This document shows, piece by piece, positions 19,313 to 29,798 of a DNA stretch of 64,000 bases. The stretch is from Oegoconia quadripuncta (taxonomy: Eukaryota > Arthropoda > Insecta > Lepidoptera > Autostichidae). The stretch covers positions 15,935,505 to 15,999,504 of the forward strand of contig OX438757.1 of the NCBI GenBank assembly GCA_949316235.1, written 5' to 3'. The position numbers were made by a program, and so were the translations under genes. The notes beneath the pieces were generated by a model. It was given only the letters and a program-made list of their open reading frames with translations. It ran no database searches and was not told the DNA's origin. Within the stretch, counting starts at the first letter, position 1; each line of letters begins with the position of its first letter.

Positions 19313-19990
19313 AGACACAGAAAAGAAAAATGTATTTGATTGGACAAAGGATCACAAACAACAACTATTAGGAGCAAATGTTACGTGAAATAAGTGCGAG
19401 AGGTGCTCATGTGTCTAAAAAGACACAATCTCTGTTTCGTCAGTTCATTCAGCTGTGAACCACAATTGATTGATGTGCTCGTTAAAAAACGTTATGTGGT
19501 TTATATTCGGGGTTTAAAAAGTGTCGAAATGGACTTCGAAAGGAAACGCGATTACCTAATAACATTTCCATTCTCTCGTTTTAATAGGTCTGTGGTGGCG
19601 ACATAATCTCTGTAGGTATGAAATGAAAGCAATCTATTCATATTTCATTAGTATCATCAAATTCACTTGCAAGACTCTGTCTATTGGATTATTCAACATC
19701 TCAATCGACTTGTTGCTGGCAGATTAATCCATTTATCAAGTTCTACTATGTGTAAGTATCTCTTTTTGTGTACAGTGAGCATCACTAGATTACTAATTTG
19801 GACAATATTGGAGGTTGCGGCTTCGATTCCTCTCTTAGTACATTTCGTCACTCGGTGAGTTTGCTGTGTTTATTAAAATTTGGCCTAATAGGAAAAAATA
19901 CTATGTTAATGTTGATCATAGATAAACCGGTATTAGAATTAATATAAGAAGGTTTTTATGGTTCAGTAGTCATAAGGAACCCTTATAATT
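19313..19990. other. No gene recognised
   Basis: Open frames at 19394-19606 and 19667-19858 show no known domain. GAGGTTGCGGCTTCGATTCC at about 19810 resembles a degenerate SINE head. Confidence 0.35.
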
Positions 19991-20470
19991 TCGCCAAGTT
20001 CGTCTGTCTGTCTGTCCGAGGTTTAGCTCAGAGGCTCTTACTACTAGAAAGTAATTTGGCATGAGTATACATATTAATCGATAGCGTCAGTGGCTCAGCG
20101 GTTAAGACGCAATCCCCCAATTTGGGAGGTCCGAGCTGGATTCCCAGGCAGGCCATGTGCCAATGAGTTTTTAATTTTTTTTAGTTTAATTTAATTACTT
20201 GTGTGCATTTATTCGATTGCTCTTCAACGGTCAAGCAAAATATGCCTGAGAAATAAAAAATGAAAGGCATGTGAAGTCCCCAACCCGCATTGGGCCAGCT
20301 TGGTGGGCTATGGTCCATACTCCCTCATAATAAGAGGGAACGCCTATATCCCAGCAGTGGGATGTTTACGGGCTGATGATGATACATATTAATCACGCCG
20401 TCAAGATGGAAAGTCTTTCTGTCTGTCTCTATCTGTCCGCCCTTTATACATAAGCTACTGAACCGATCGT
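19985..20470 (+). repeat. Older repeat (AACCCTTATAATTTCGCC type) interrupted by SINE1
   Basis: AAGGAACCCTTATAATTTCG then CTGTCTGTCTGTCC and CACGCCGTCAAGATGG form a repeat I recognise as common in lepidopteran genomes. It is continuous across the SINE1 once one copy of the target duplication is removed. Confidence 0.5.
20080..20383 (+). mobile_element. SINE1 with 11-bp target duplication
   Basis: The head is AGCGTCAGTGGCTCAGCGGT with GGTCCGAGCTGG as a degenerate B box. The end is GTGGGATGTTTACGGGCTGA and TGATGAT. It is flanked by ACATATTAATC at 20069-20079 and 20384-20394, a perfect direct duplication, so this is a clean LINE-driven insertion. Confidence 0.92.
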
Positions 20471-20894
20471 ATTGAAATTTGGCGAAAACGCCTGGTACTT
20501 TGCGAATAACACAACTTACAAAAAGGAGGAGGTCGAGTTCACGATAAAGCAAAGAAAATTAGTAATATTTATAATTTAGTGGTGTCTAGGTAAACTACCT
20601 ATTTGTGCCGGCTTGAGGCCATACCGAACCTCTGAGATTTATTAATTTGGCTTAGGAATCGAAAATAATGAAAACAACTTAATAAGGTACCACAAATAGA
20701 TCTGTAAAAAACCAGGGTGAAAGCCGAATTCATCATGCATGTCAAAAGTAGGGAACGATTAATAACCGAGCTGCATTTGATAGTTAAAATAGAGCGTTAA
20801 AACTACCACTTTATCGTGTTTGCACCTGGAATCGAGTCTATGAATTTAGTAAAGGTTCAAAATTGCAGTTCCATTCCTAGCACAACTCATTAAG

Positions 20895-21200
20895 ATTTTT
20901 GTTTTATGGTTAAATGGATACGCGTTTGACCACAATCTCACCTGATGGGAAGTGACGATGTGGCCGAAGATGAAGCACGCGATCTCAATAGATGCCTAGT
21001 CTCCCTGGTCTTGAAGATCCCAAGGTTGTAGGATTCAGGAAAGACTGACGCCGGAAGGGAGTTCCATGCCTTGGCTGTTCGCATTATGAATGAAGGGTCG
21101 AACCGCTTAGTGCGAATGTTCGGTATGTTAACTACATACGGGTGGAATCCCTCCCCACGCCTAGTAGTCCGAAGATGAAGTGGCGATGGTGGAATAAGAT
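20895..21200 (-). pseudogene. LINE C-terminus and 3' tail (RTKRF..FPESYNLG type), minus strand
   Basis: The minus frame encodes RRGEGFHPYVVNIPNIRTKR, FDPSFIMRTAKAWNSLPASV and FPESYNLGIFKTR, the familiar end of a non-LTR RT protein. The 3' tail has TCACTTCCCATCAGGTGAGA. Plus-strand copies are at 36985-37255 and 48005-48270, with a tail-only piece at 46650-46712. The 3' tail is partly interrupted, and no RT domain remains. Confidence 0.8.
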
Positions 21201-21439
21201 TGTGTAATTCCAACGACGCACACACACAGATTCGGAATATTTCTGTATTTCAATAGCAAACAGTTTGTATTTCTTGTGCAATCAAAAGTGCATTAGAATA
21301 AAAATAACAACAATTTATTATCACGTTACAATAACAAAGAAGTAGTAAATTATAGCTAAAAAAGGAATACAATTATAAATAAATGCGCACAATGCTGTCA
21401 GTGTCCCCAAATGCCCAGTGACGCATATTTGTAATACAT

Positions 21440-21752
21440 TTTTTTTATCTACCACTCAATCAGACCTGATGTTAAGTGAAGATGAGGCCGAAGGTGGAAG
21501 CGTACTGACCCGGAAACCCCAACACATTTGAGGGACTGGCTATCTTATCTCTGACAACCGGAACACAACAATTCTATTAACATTGCTGTTTGGCGGCAGA
21601 TTTGGATAAGATGGTGGTAGCTAGCCAGGCGCACATTTAATATGCCCTACCACCAACCAAACCGAGTACTAAATATATACCCCGCTGGGGATCGAACCCG
21701 CGACCTCTGAAACGTAAACCCAATGTTGTTTACATTGAGCCACGGAGGCGGT
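21440..21752 (-). mobile_element. SINE2, minus strand, full length
   Basis: It runs from the T-run at 21440 to the head GAGCCACGGAGGCGG at about 21750. Its head is included in the duplicated unit that follows. Confidence 0.9.
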
Positions 21753-22134
21753 AGGTATATGTATTTCTAGCGTTTCATGTCCATACATTCTTATCATCTG
21801 CCCTCACTAGCCTATAATTTAGCGCCTTTGTACGATACGACACGTTGGTGGCTACTCTGCCAGAAAACACGGTGTGGCAACTGATAATTAAATACAAACA
21901 CTGCAAACAGTTCTATAGTGTAGTTAAATTAAGAACAAAACTCCAAACTAGGTAAATTGCAACTTTAACTGGAGGAGCCGTACATATTTAATCAAACTTC
22001 AGTATATGTACACCTTCAGATGCTATTTTAGTTAGGTGTAAATGAGGCAGTAAATGTAGAGCAGACTATCACTGGAACAAGCGCGTTAATTCGTGATGCG
22101 CAAGTTTGAATGTTTACTTGTTTATTGTTGCTCA
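21714..22134 (+). repeat. Direct repeat, unit 1 (about 421 bp)
   Basis: It starts in the SINE2 head (TAAACCCAATGTTGTTTACA) and runs to TTACTTGTTTATTGTTGCTCA. It is nearly identical to 22371-22791; differences are small indels (AATACAAACA against ACCTAAATACAAACC; TATATGTACACC against TATACACC). Confidence 0.92.
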
Positions 22135-22371
22135 ATAACGGTGAAACGAATGAACGGACACGTTTCACCGTTATTGAGCGATTAAGCCGCTTTCCAGTAA
22201 GCAGATATTTTTTTATCCCGTGGGAAGCACTCATTTTATCGGGTTAAAAACCTCTATGTTTTATTTTTACTTTAATTTATAAAATACATATTATTTGACG
22301 ACCGATTGGTGTAGTGGATAGTGACCCTATCAGCGAAACCAACGGTTGCGGGTTCGAATCCCGCGAGGGGT
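22110..22371 (+). repeat. Inverted repeat, left copy, with SINE3 head
   Basis: TTATTGTTGCTCAATAACGG to CCGCGAGGGG is repeated in inverse orientation at 23285-23560. It contains a 20-bp-arm palindrome (CTCAATAACGGTGAAACG / CGTTTCACCGTTATTGAG), a Lep1-like segment and the tRNA-like head GACCGATTGGTGTAGTGG with GGGTTCGAATCCCGCG. Confidence 0.85.
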
Positions 22372-22791
22372 AAACCCAATGTTGTTTACATTGAGCCACG
22401 GAGGCGGTAGGTATATGTATTTCTAGCGTTTCATGTCCATACATTCTTATCATCTGCCCTCACTAGCCTATAATTTAGCGCCTTTGTACGATACGACACG
22501 TTGGTGGCTACTCTGCCAGAAAACACGGTGTGGCAACTGATAATTACCTAAATACAAACCCTGCAAACAGTTCTATAGTGTAGTTAAATTAAGAACAAAA
22601 CTCCAAACTAGGTAAATTGCAACTTTAACTGGAGGAGCCGTACATATTTAATCAAACTTCAGTATACACCTTCAGATGCTATTTTAGTTAGGTGTAAATG
22701 AGGCAGTAAATGTAGAGCAGACTATCACTGGAACAAGCGCGTTAATTCGTGATGCGCAAGTTTGAATGTTTACTTGTTTATTGTTGCTCAC
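22371..22791 (+). repeat. Direct repeat, unit 2 (about 421 bp)
   Basis: Second copy of 21714-22134. The junction GAGGGGTAAACCCAATG fuses a SINE3 head to the middle of the SINE2 head through the shared bases GTAAA. Confidence 0.92.
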
Positions 22792-22794
22792 TAT

Positions 22795-23020
22795 CGGTGG
22801 ACGGTTAAGAGGAAACTGCATGTTATTACAGCTTACACGAATTCTTAGATGACAAGTCCATATAATTGTATTGTAACCAATTGTAACGTACCTATTAATA
22901 ACATATGTAATGTATCTTATTTGACATAAAGAATTGTATTAGTAAATTAAGTAAAGTTTTGTAAATTGTAACTGCTAAAATATTGTATGCCTTTACGGCG
23001 GAACATAGCGCTCTAAGGAT
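22795..23020 (+). pseudogene. LINE C-terminal relic (HEFLDDKS)
   Basis: LKRKLH followed after a one-base shift by CYYSLHEFLDDKSI and a stop resembles the C-terminus of a CR1/L2- or Jockey-like protein. Its 3' UTR (ATAAAGAATTGTATTAG) follows. It is a different family from KGYYKISDYLDD at 4900. Confidence 0.45.
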
Positions 23021-23157
23021 TTTGTAAGACCAAATGGTACCTGTGATTCACAATTAATGTAGTTTGACGGATGAACGGATTTTTATGAAATTTGGTATAT
23101 AGGTAGAACATACTCTGAATTTTTTTTTTGTTTTGTTTTTTTTTTCGGACATTTACA

Positions 23158-23368
23158 TCAATCATCTAGTCCCAAACTAAGGAAAGCTTGTGCTATGGAT
23201 ACAAGATAAACGGATAAACATACATAAATATTTATATAAACATCCAAGACTCGGGAATAAATGTTCGTATTCATCACACAAACATTTACCCCTCGCGGGA
23301 TTCGAACCCGCAACCGTTGGTTTCGCTGATAGGGTCACTATCCACTACACCAATCGGTCGTCAAATAA
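23158..23368 (-). mobile_element. SINE3 (GACCGATTGG subtype), minus strand
   Basis: On minus: GACGACCGATTGGTGTAGTG, the B box GGTTCGAATCCCGCGAGG, TGTTTGTGTGATGAATACGA, and AAGCTTTCCTTAGTTTGGGA. It belongs to the same subtype as 28291-28530. Confidence 0.85.
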
Positions 23369-23577
23369 TATGGATTTTATAAATTAAAGTAAAAATAAAA
23401 CATAGAATGGTTTTTAACCCGATACCCGAGTGCTTCCCACGGGATAAAAAAATATCTGCTTACTGGAAAGCGGCTTAATCGCTCAATACCGGTGAAACGT
23501 ATCGGTTCATTCGTTTCACCGTTATTGAGCAACAACAAACAAATAAACACCAAACTTGCTCATTTATAATATTAGTA
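23285..23577 (-). repeat. Inverted repeat, right copy, ending in Lep1-like terminus
   Basis: Inverse of 22110-22371, with differences (GATACCCGAGTGC, CAATACCGGTG). It extends to TTTATAATATTAGTATAAAT, the common 5' end of Lep1-type Helitrons. Confidence 0.8.
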
Positions 23578-23994
23578 TAAATTTAATTTAATTATACCAT
23601 TAGTACACAAAAAATTTGTACATATTTACAAAAACGAAATAGTAAATACACATTTACAAATTAAGAAAAATGAAATAATAAGAAATATATAAAACACACA
23701 TAATATTAGTTAGATAATCATTTATACCAATTTTTGTTTTTTTTTTTGAATCGCTCCACCATCTTAGTAAACCGTTAAACCTAAATCTGTCGACGCTACG
23801 AGTGATCACCCTGCTCCGGTTAAATGACTGATCGGCGTTTAAACTGAGGATTAAGATCGATTTCCGTTGCATACGAACATCGTCAACTTAATGGCTTCGT
23901 TATAACTATTTTCTAATAAATTCTAATATATAGGTAATATAGCTAAATTCCATGAGGAGCGTTCAGGCCTAGTAACTTATAGCTAACAGACAAG

Positions 23995-24450
23995 TTCTCA
24001 TTCTTACTAATTTTCAATCTGTCTAATTCGTATTCTGACTACTACTCAAACTGAGTACTTTGTATTCTGACGGATACTAGGATTTCTGACTACATTTTTA
24101 CTTCTAAGACTGACTTCATCGCATTCTATCTACTTCTTAAACCACATCGCATCCTTACTACTCATATCAAACTGACTACTCTCTTTCTGACTATATTTTG
24201 ACTACTTCTAAAGCTGACTAATTCGCGTTCTGGCTAATTCTTTAACTGAGACCTTTGTATTCTGACTACTTTTCAAACTTACTACTTTGCATTCTATTTC
24301 TCAAACTGACTAGATACTTCTCTTTGTGACTAAATTCTGACTACTTCTAAAACTGCGTTTTTCTGACTACGTCGTATACTGATTATCTCTGAAAGTGATT
24401 ACTTCCCATTCGACTACTTTACAAACTGAATACTACATTTTAACTATTTC
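23995..24450. repeat. Degenerate minisatellite, TTCTGACTAC / AAACTGACTACTT
   Basis: About 450 bases with some fifteen variants of CTGACTAC separated by 20-35 bases, alternating with TTCTAAAACTGA and TTTGCATTCT. No unit is exact. No coding frame survives. Confidence 0.7.
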
Positions 24451-24666
24451 GCATGACACGCGCACATGAAACCAACGCTATATCTCAGATTCCCTTAGTC
24501 ACGGAGAGTAAGAAAACATATCAGGCACATATATAATATTACAACATCAAAATTATATTAGTATATATGTTAGCAAAAAAAAATAACCTTATGTCCATAG
24601 CAATAAAATTCATCGTACCTAGATACTGGCAGGCCGATAACAGACAAAGTAGATTGGTTTATATAT

Positions 24667-24845
24667 CACTAGCTTTCCGCCCGCGGCTTTGGCTGAGTGG
24701 AATTACTTTATCGGGATAAAAATAACCTACGTATATTCTATCTATATACCAAAATTCATCCAAATCCATCTATGCGTTTCGACGTGATTGAGTAACAAAC
24801 AATCATCCAAACTTTCGCATTTATAATAATAGTTAGATAAGATAT
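24667..24845 (-). mobile_element. Helitron-like (Lep1-type) element, minus strand
   Basis: CTAGCTTTCCGCCCGCGGCT is the reversed CTAG end with its hairpin. CCAAAATTCATCCAAATCCA and GCATTTATAATAATAGTTAG give the other end. It is about 175 bp and nearly complete. Confidence 0.7.
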
Positions 24846-24859
24846 TAAGGTTCATTTTA

Positions 24860-24935
24860 CTTCAACACTAACATTTTATTGTACAATAAAGAATATTTTG
24901 TTTGTTTGTTTGTTTGTTTATTTCCTATCTTGCAT
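24860..24935 (+). mobile_element. LINE tail with (TTTG)n
   Basis: ACATTTTATTGTACAATAAA then GAATATTTTG and five TTTG units, the same kind of end as at 37920 and 46075. Confidence 0.55.
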
Positions 24936-24954
24936 ATCTTGTTTAATCTCCAGC

Positions 24955-25370
24955 AGTTGACTGGAACAGATCTTTTAGAGTCAGTAATTCATTCAAGGGT
25001 TATGTATACGCTTTTTCAATGAGGTTCCAGTTGATATACAAAAACTTCCTCTCAATAAATTTAAAGATACTATAAATCAGAAACTTATTAACAAAGCATA
25101 ATTATAACATATCAGACTATTTGGATGATAATCAGCCATGGACATGATCAGATCGTTCGCATGCCAGGTTATTTCACAATGAATAATGAAATATAAAAAC
25201 CTTTATGTAAAATCAAGTCTGTTTTTAAAAGAGCAACCCTTCGCGTTTGCTGCTTTCTTCTCAGGGGAAAATTGCATTTAGAACAAGCAGTAGCTTAAAA
25301 AATGTAAAATTGACTATTTTAAGTGTACTCTGTGTACCTACAAAATAAAACATTATTGACTTTGACTTAG
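24955..25370 (+). mobile_element. LINE fragment, (TTTGA) family
   Basis: AGTAATTCATTCAAGGGTTA and GGTTCCAGTTGATATACAAA encode the S..FKG..F..VPVDIQ region with a frameshift. The 3' UTR ends GACTTTGACTTA. It is 5'-truncated and decayed. Confidence 0.8.
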
Positions 25371-26016
25371 AGATAAGTTCATCTATGTACATTATTTCGA
25401 AATGAATAATTTCTGTTTGTGCTTTCTGGAAACTAATATAACTTTCAACTTATTATAAAAGAAATAACACTGTCAACAACAAGAAATAGAGTTTGTCTGT
25501 CGGTGCATGCATAGTGAAATAACTATAAATTGAAAATTTGCTAAATACCCCAGAAAACCAGATAAACCGAACTAAATGTGTTAAACGAAGCAACACGAAT
25601 TTAATTTTAAATATTAAAAAAAAATAGTGAAAAGTATGATATCATCGACATACACTAAAAAACTGTGTTAAATCTACATGTCTTCGAGATGAATTTTCAT
25701 CAAACATGTCTGGCTTTTACAAAAATCGGACTCAAATTGAAGCACGTCAAAGTCAAAAATATTTTATTCAATGTTGGATACAAAAGTTACCTTAATGAAA
25801 GTCAACATGTTATTTTTTAAAACTACATCGCTTCACAAGGTGTTATCGTTTGGGAGAAGAAGCGACAAGAAACTCCGTATTTATTTTTACGCACGAATCA
25901 CTGAGCTACGTCTGAACAAATTCAAATAGTTTATTGTGGATGGTATAATTTATACAGGTTGTATCATGATACAGCTCGGCTATGTCCCGCCATAAGGGCA
26001 TATAACTGTGAAAGTT
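25371..26016. other. No gene recognised
   Basis: Unassigned. 25680-25740 (GAATTTTCATCAAAC.., CGGACTCAAATTG) is similar to 10630-10710 and likely another dispersed repeat. Confidence 0.4.
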
Positions 26017-26270
26017 ACAATACAATACGATACGTTACGATACGATACGATACGATACGATACGATATGATACGATACGATACGATACGATACGATACGA
26101 TACGATACGATAGGATAGGATAGGATAGGATAGGATAGGATAGGATAGGATACGATACGATACTATAAGATACGATACTATACGATACTATACGATACTA
26201 TGCGATACTATGCGGTACTATACGATACGATAGGATACGATACGATTTGATACAATACAATACAATAGAA
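26017..26270. repeat. Pentanucleotide array (GATAC)n / (GATAG)n
   Basis: About 50 five-base units. An internal block of about nine GATAG units lies within GATAC units, then a mixed region of GATACTATAC. The flanks are ACAATACAAT-type units. Confidence 0.95.
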
Positions 26271-26619
26271 AGTACAGTTACACATGCTACAGCTAAATTT
26301 AAAGCACACAGTCATGCGATATGCCAATACCAATACAAAGTCTGAACACCCACACACAAAGCTGTCAAACACATAATACTCGTCGTTTTAAGTCGGGGGT
26401 TAAAAATTCACTCATAGTAATTAAAAGAGCATCACAATAATTCTGAAGCTCACTCAGGTTGCAAAGAGATAGCACGCGGATTTTGAAGTTACTTTACAGA
26501 AGTTTGATATCTTAGGTCTCGTCATGTCGACAAATTATTGTTAAATATTTAATCTTAGTCGACAGGCGTCGTTTTCCCATCAATTTATAATTAAGTATAT
26601 CCATTTATTTTATAAGTAT
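26271..26619. other. No gene recognised; short relic of a dispersed repeat
   Basis: ACACCCACACACAAAGCTGT and AATACTCGTCGTTTTAAGTC then GGGGGTTAAAAA resemble 38030-38100 (CATAACACTCGCATTTTATC..GGCGGTTAAAAG). Nothing else was seen. Confidence 0.4.
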
Positions 26620-26745
26620 TTTATTTTTTAAGTACACAGCGTACGCTTAAAATAGTCATTTTTAAATTTTTTGGATATAATTCTGAGAGGAACAAGCAAG
26701 AAACTGGAAGTGTTGCTCTTTTAAAACAGGTTTTTACATTATAAA
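26620..26745 (-). mobile_element. LINE 3' UTR, (TTTGA) family, minus strand
   Basis: On minus: TAAAAGAGCAACACTTCCAG, TTTCTTGCTTGTTCCTCTCA, then GACTATTTTAAGCGTACGCT and a terminal AATAAAATA. It is 3' UTR only. Confidence 0.75.
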
Positions 26746-26880
26746 CCCATACTGTCCCACTGCTGGGTAAAGGCTTCCCTCTTCCCTCTCCACGCCTCTC
26801 TGTACCGGGTTTCCTCTGACCAGTTGTTGAGGAACTTATCCAGCTTTTCTGAACTAAAATATTCATGCAAAGGTATGCAT

Positions 26881-27195
26881 TTTAACCGCCTGCTTGACTC
26901 AATTGCCGGTTTACGAATCGAAGGTCGCGGGATCGATCCTCGATTTAGTACATGGTTTGGTTGGTGGTAGGGCATTTTATATGTTCGCCTGGCTAGCTAC
27001 CACCATCTTATCTAAGTTTGCCGTCAAACACCAATGTTAATAGCATTGTTGTGTTCTGGTTGTCAGAGATAAGATAGCCAGTCCCCCAAATAAAATGGGG
27101 TTTCCAAGTACACTTCCATCTTCAGCCTCATCTTCACTTAACATGAGGTTTGAGGCTGATTGGGGCTAACTGGTAACCCGTTGTGCATAAAAAAA
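26881..27195 (+). mobile_element. SINE2
   Basis: TAACCGCCTGCTTGACTCAA (diverged A box) and AGGTCGCGGGATCGATCCT (B box), with the full body, ending TTGTGCATAAAAAAAG. A minus-strand SINE3-like head relic (CAACCCCTTAGTTTAGTAGT) follows at 27222-27275. Confidence 0.88.
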
Positions 27196-27732
27196 GAAAT
27201 CTACCGGGATTCTTAATGCACAACCCCTTAGTTTAGTAGTCAGAGTTACTGTCCATTACATCAAATAGGTATCACCAACTAAATCGATTATCGGGTTCGA
27301 AAATACTATTTAAATTGAGTCACGGAGGCGATCTGTTTAAATTGGACTCAAAAATAGAGCATTGCTAGTAGGTATAGTATACACTTTTCCACAACGGCAG
27401 AGTTTGAGAACAAAAATAGGTAAAGCCAGCTGTCAGTCGCTACCGCAGAAAGGAAATAGACGAGTAAAATTGGAAGGTACTATCGGAACTCGTGTTAAAC
27501 TCGGATAAAAATGAAAATTATAAAAAATCAAAAAACTTACTCAATTTGTTTTGCCGGTGTCGGAGGTCTTTGCATTGGATGTATTGCATTGCAAATAAAA
27601 GGATGATTTTATTCAGTTTAGTCCCGTCATATCCATGGTTGTTCGCCTACGAAATAGCAAGTGTACGGAATGTTTGCTTAAAAGCATGCTCATTCAGGAC
27701 CATGCTTAAAACTAGCATGCTTATTATTAGCA

Positions 27733-27830
27733 ATTTTTTTTTATGCACGACGGGTTCGTACTTGACCTCAATCACACCTGATGTTAAGTGAAGATGAGGT
27801 CGAAGCGTACTGACCTGGAAACCCCAACAT
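27733..27830 (-). mobile_element. SINE2 3' fragment, minus strand
   Basis: TTTTTTTTATGCACGACGGG, TTAAGTGAAGATGAGGTCGA and GGAAACCCCAACATATTTC. Confidence 0.85.
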
Positions 27831-27884
27831 ATTTCGGAATGTCGTATGTCTGTATGCAGTTCATCATATAGGTAATTTATTTAT

Positions 27885-28289
27885 TTAGAATTAACAGCAT
27901 TGTTACAAAAATTATATTACAGTAAACTAATACAAACTTAAGAGCGTCGGTGGCTCAGCGGTTAAGACGCGGTCTCCCAATTTGGGAGGCCATGTACCAA
28001 TGAGTTTTTAAATTTAATTTAATTACTGCTTTTACGGCGAAGGAAAACATCGTGAGGAAACTTGCATGCATGAGAAATAAAAATTCAAGGGCATGTGAAG
28101 TCCCCAACCCGCATTGGACCAGCGTGGTGAACTATGTCCCATACTCCCTCATTATACGAGGGAAGGCCTATATCCCTGCAGTGGGATGCTTGCGGGCTGA
28201 TGATGATGAATACTAAACTTATGCCAATTAGTGATTCTTAATATGTTACTGACAATGGTGATCGTTATAATTAAATGGGTAAAGTTTTA
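27885..28289 (+). mobile_element. Element X, copy 1, interrupted by SINE1
   Basis: AATTAACAGCATTGTTACAA, AAATTATATTACAGTAAACT and, after the SINE1, ATGCCAATTAGTGATTCTTA, ATGGTGATCGTTATAATTAA, ATGGGTAAAGTTTTA. Other copies are 30338-32215 (split by a LINE) and 40370-40505 (minus, uninterrupted). It is about 150 bp, has no coding capacity and its class is unknown. Confidence 0.75.
27941..28208 (+). mobile_element. SINE1 inserted in element X
   Basis: AGAGCGTCGGTGGCTCAGCG (A box) to GCGGGCTGATGATGATG. It is flanked by AATACAAACTTA (left) and AATACTAAACTTA (right), an imperfect target duplication. The B box is lost by a short deletion after GGGAGGC. Confidence 0.85.
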
Positions 28290-28290
28290 A

Positions 28291-28530
28291 GTGGTTGGTG
28301 AAGTGGATAGTGGCCCTGTCGGCAAAACCAACGGTTGCGGGTTCGAACCCCACGACGGGTAAATGTTTGTGTGATGAATATGAACATTTATTCCTGAGTC
28401 ATGGATGTTTATATAAATGTTTATGTATGTTTATCCTTTATCTAGTATCCATAGTACAAGCTTTGCTTAGTTTGGGACTAGATGATTGGTGTAAGTGTCC
28501 GCAATATTTATTATTATTATTTATTTATCT
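28291..28530 (+). mobile_element. SINE3 (GTGGATAGTGGCCCTG subtype)
   Basis: GTGAAGTGGATAGTGGCCCT and GGTTGCGGGTTCGAACCCCA, then TGTTTGTGTGATGAATATGA, TAGTATCCATAGTACAAGCT and an ATTATTATTTATTTAT tail. Confidence 0.85.
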
Positions 28531-28736
28531 TACAATAAAATTGGTACTTTTACATTATTATTATATACCTAGATATCAATAAAAACTATCCTCACTTGCA
28601 TTGTATTAAAAGTTTTTTTTTTGTACGCGATGAATACGTTTATAAAAAATTGTATAACAAAAATTTTTTTTTTTATTTATTTATAGTTTATTGTACACTA
28701 ATCATAAAAACAGTACAGCAATAAATATATTATATT

Positions 28737-28840
28737 TGTGTAGTTATATCAACCATCAGGTATCCATAATACAAGTCTGGTTGCTTAGTGCGGAACTGGA
28801 TGGCGCTGTGTGTATCTCCAAGGATATTTATTGTTTATTA
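28737..28840 (+). mobile_element. SINE3, 3' half
   Basis: GTAGTTATATCAACCATCAG, GGAACTGGATGGCGCTGTGT and AAGGATATTTATTG. The head is missing. Confidence 0.75.
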
Positions 28841-28869
28841 ATATAAAGAACATAATGTTTACAAAATGT

Positions 28870-29119
28870 TGGTCGCAGGTTCGAATTTCCATCAGTACAC
28901 ATTTTGTATTCGATTTGGTTGGTGATAGGGCATTTTTAAATTAGTCTACCCCCAAGCAGCTGATAGCATTGAATTCCAGTTATTAAGGATAAGATAGCGA
29001 TAGTCACAGACAGTCCCACCAGTAGGGAATTTCGTGTGACTGCGCTTCCACCCTCGGCCTTATCTTCACTTAACATCAGGTGAGATTGAAATCAACCGCC
29101 AACCCGTTGTGCATAAGAA
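28870..29119 (+). mobile_element. SINE2, diverged
   Basis: GGTCGCAGGTTCGAATTTCC (B box), GATTTGGTTGGTGATAGGGC and TTCACTTAACATCAGGTGAG. More diverged than the other copies, hence probably older. Confidence 0.8.
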
Positions 29120-29282
29120 AATCATCAATTAATAACATTCTTTCGGTTATTTGATTCTTTATTTCAAATGCAACAACAGGAGACCCTTCGAAGGATTTAC
29201 CAGATTTCTATTCAGTGCCGTTAGTCACTTCTATATTAAAAATCATGTCTCCCAGAAGGCTTTATCTCATACTTGGTGTAGT

Positions 29283-29575
29283 GACGACGATCTGTTTGGT
29301 GTAGTTGATAGAAACTCTGCTGCTATACCAAAAGGTCGCGGGTTCGAATCCCGTTAGGGGCATATGTTTGTATGATGAATACAGACGTGCGTTCCCGAGT
29401 TATGGATGTTTTTCATTTATGTATGTATTTATTTACAAATAAAAATGATTTGTGTAGTTTATCAACCATCTGGTATTTATAATACAAACCTAGTTGCTTA
29501 GTGTGGAACTAGATGGCGCTGTGTGTATGTGCAAAGATATTTATTTATTATTATTTATTTATTTATACTTTATTA
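29283..29575 (+). mobile_element. SINE3, full length
   Basis: GACGACGATCTGTTTGGTGT, GGTCGCGGGTTCGAATCCCG (perfect B box), CAACCATCTGGTATTTATAA and a (TTTA)-rich tail. Confidence 0.9.
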
Positions 29576-29580
29576 GGAGA

Positions 29581-29745
29581 CTAGCTTTCCGCCCGCGGCT
29601 TCGCTTGCGTGGAATAATTTGGTTATCCCGAGAGAAATACTCACTTTATCGGGATTAATAATATCCTATGTCTTAAACCAGGGTACATTCTACCTATATT
29701 ACCAAATTTTATTCAAATCCGTCCAGTTTTGGTTGTCTTGTTGTC
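29581..29745 (-). mobile_element. Helitron-like (Lep1-type) element, minus strand
   Basis: CTAGCTTTCCGCCCGCGGCT then TCGCTTGCGTGGAATAATTT and CAAATTTTATTCAAATCCGT. The 5' end is truncated. Confidence 0.65.
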
Positions 29746-29798
29746 CAGCGTTGTGGACAAAATACTCTATGGGACCTACGTATAGTATACTTTGCGGT

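Noticed and set aside
26100..26150. TAGGA units as telomeric repeat
   Set aside because: The insect telomere unit is TTAGG; GGATA/TAGGA is not a rotation of it, and the block is internal to GATAC units.
28295..28582. 95-codon plus-strand frame
   Set aside because: It is a chance frame through SINE3.
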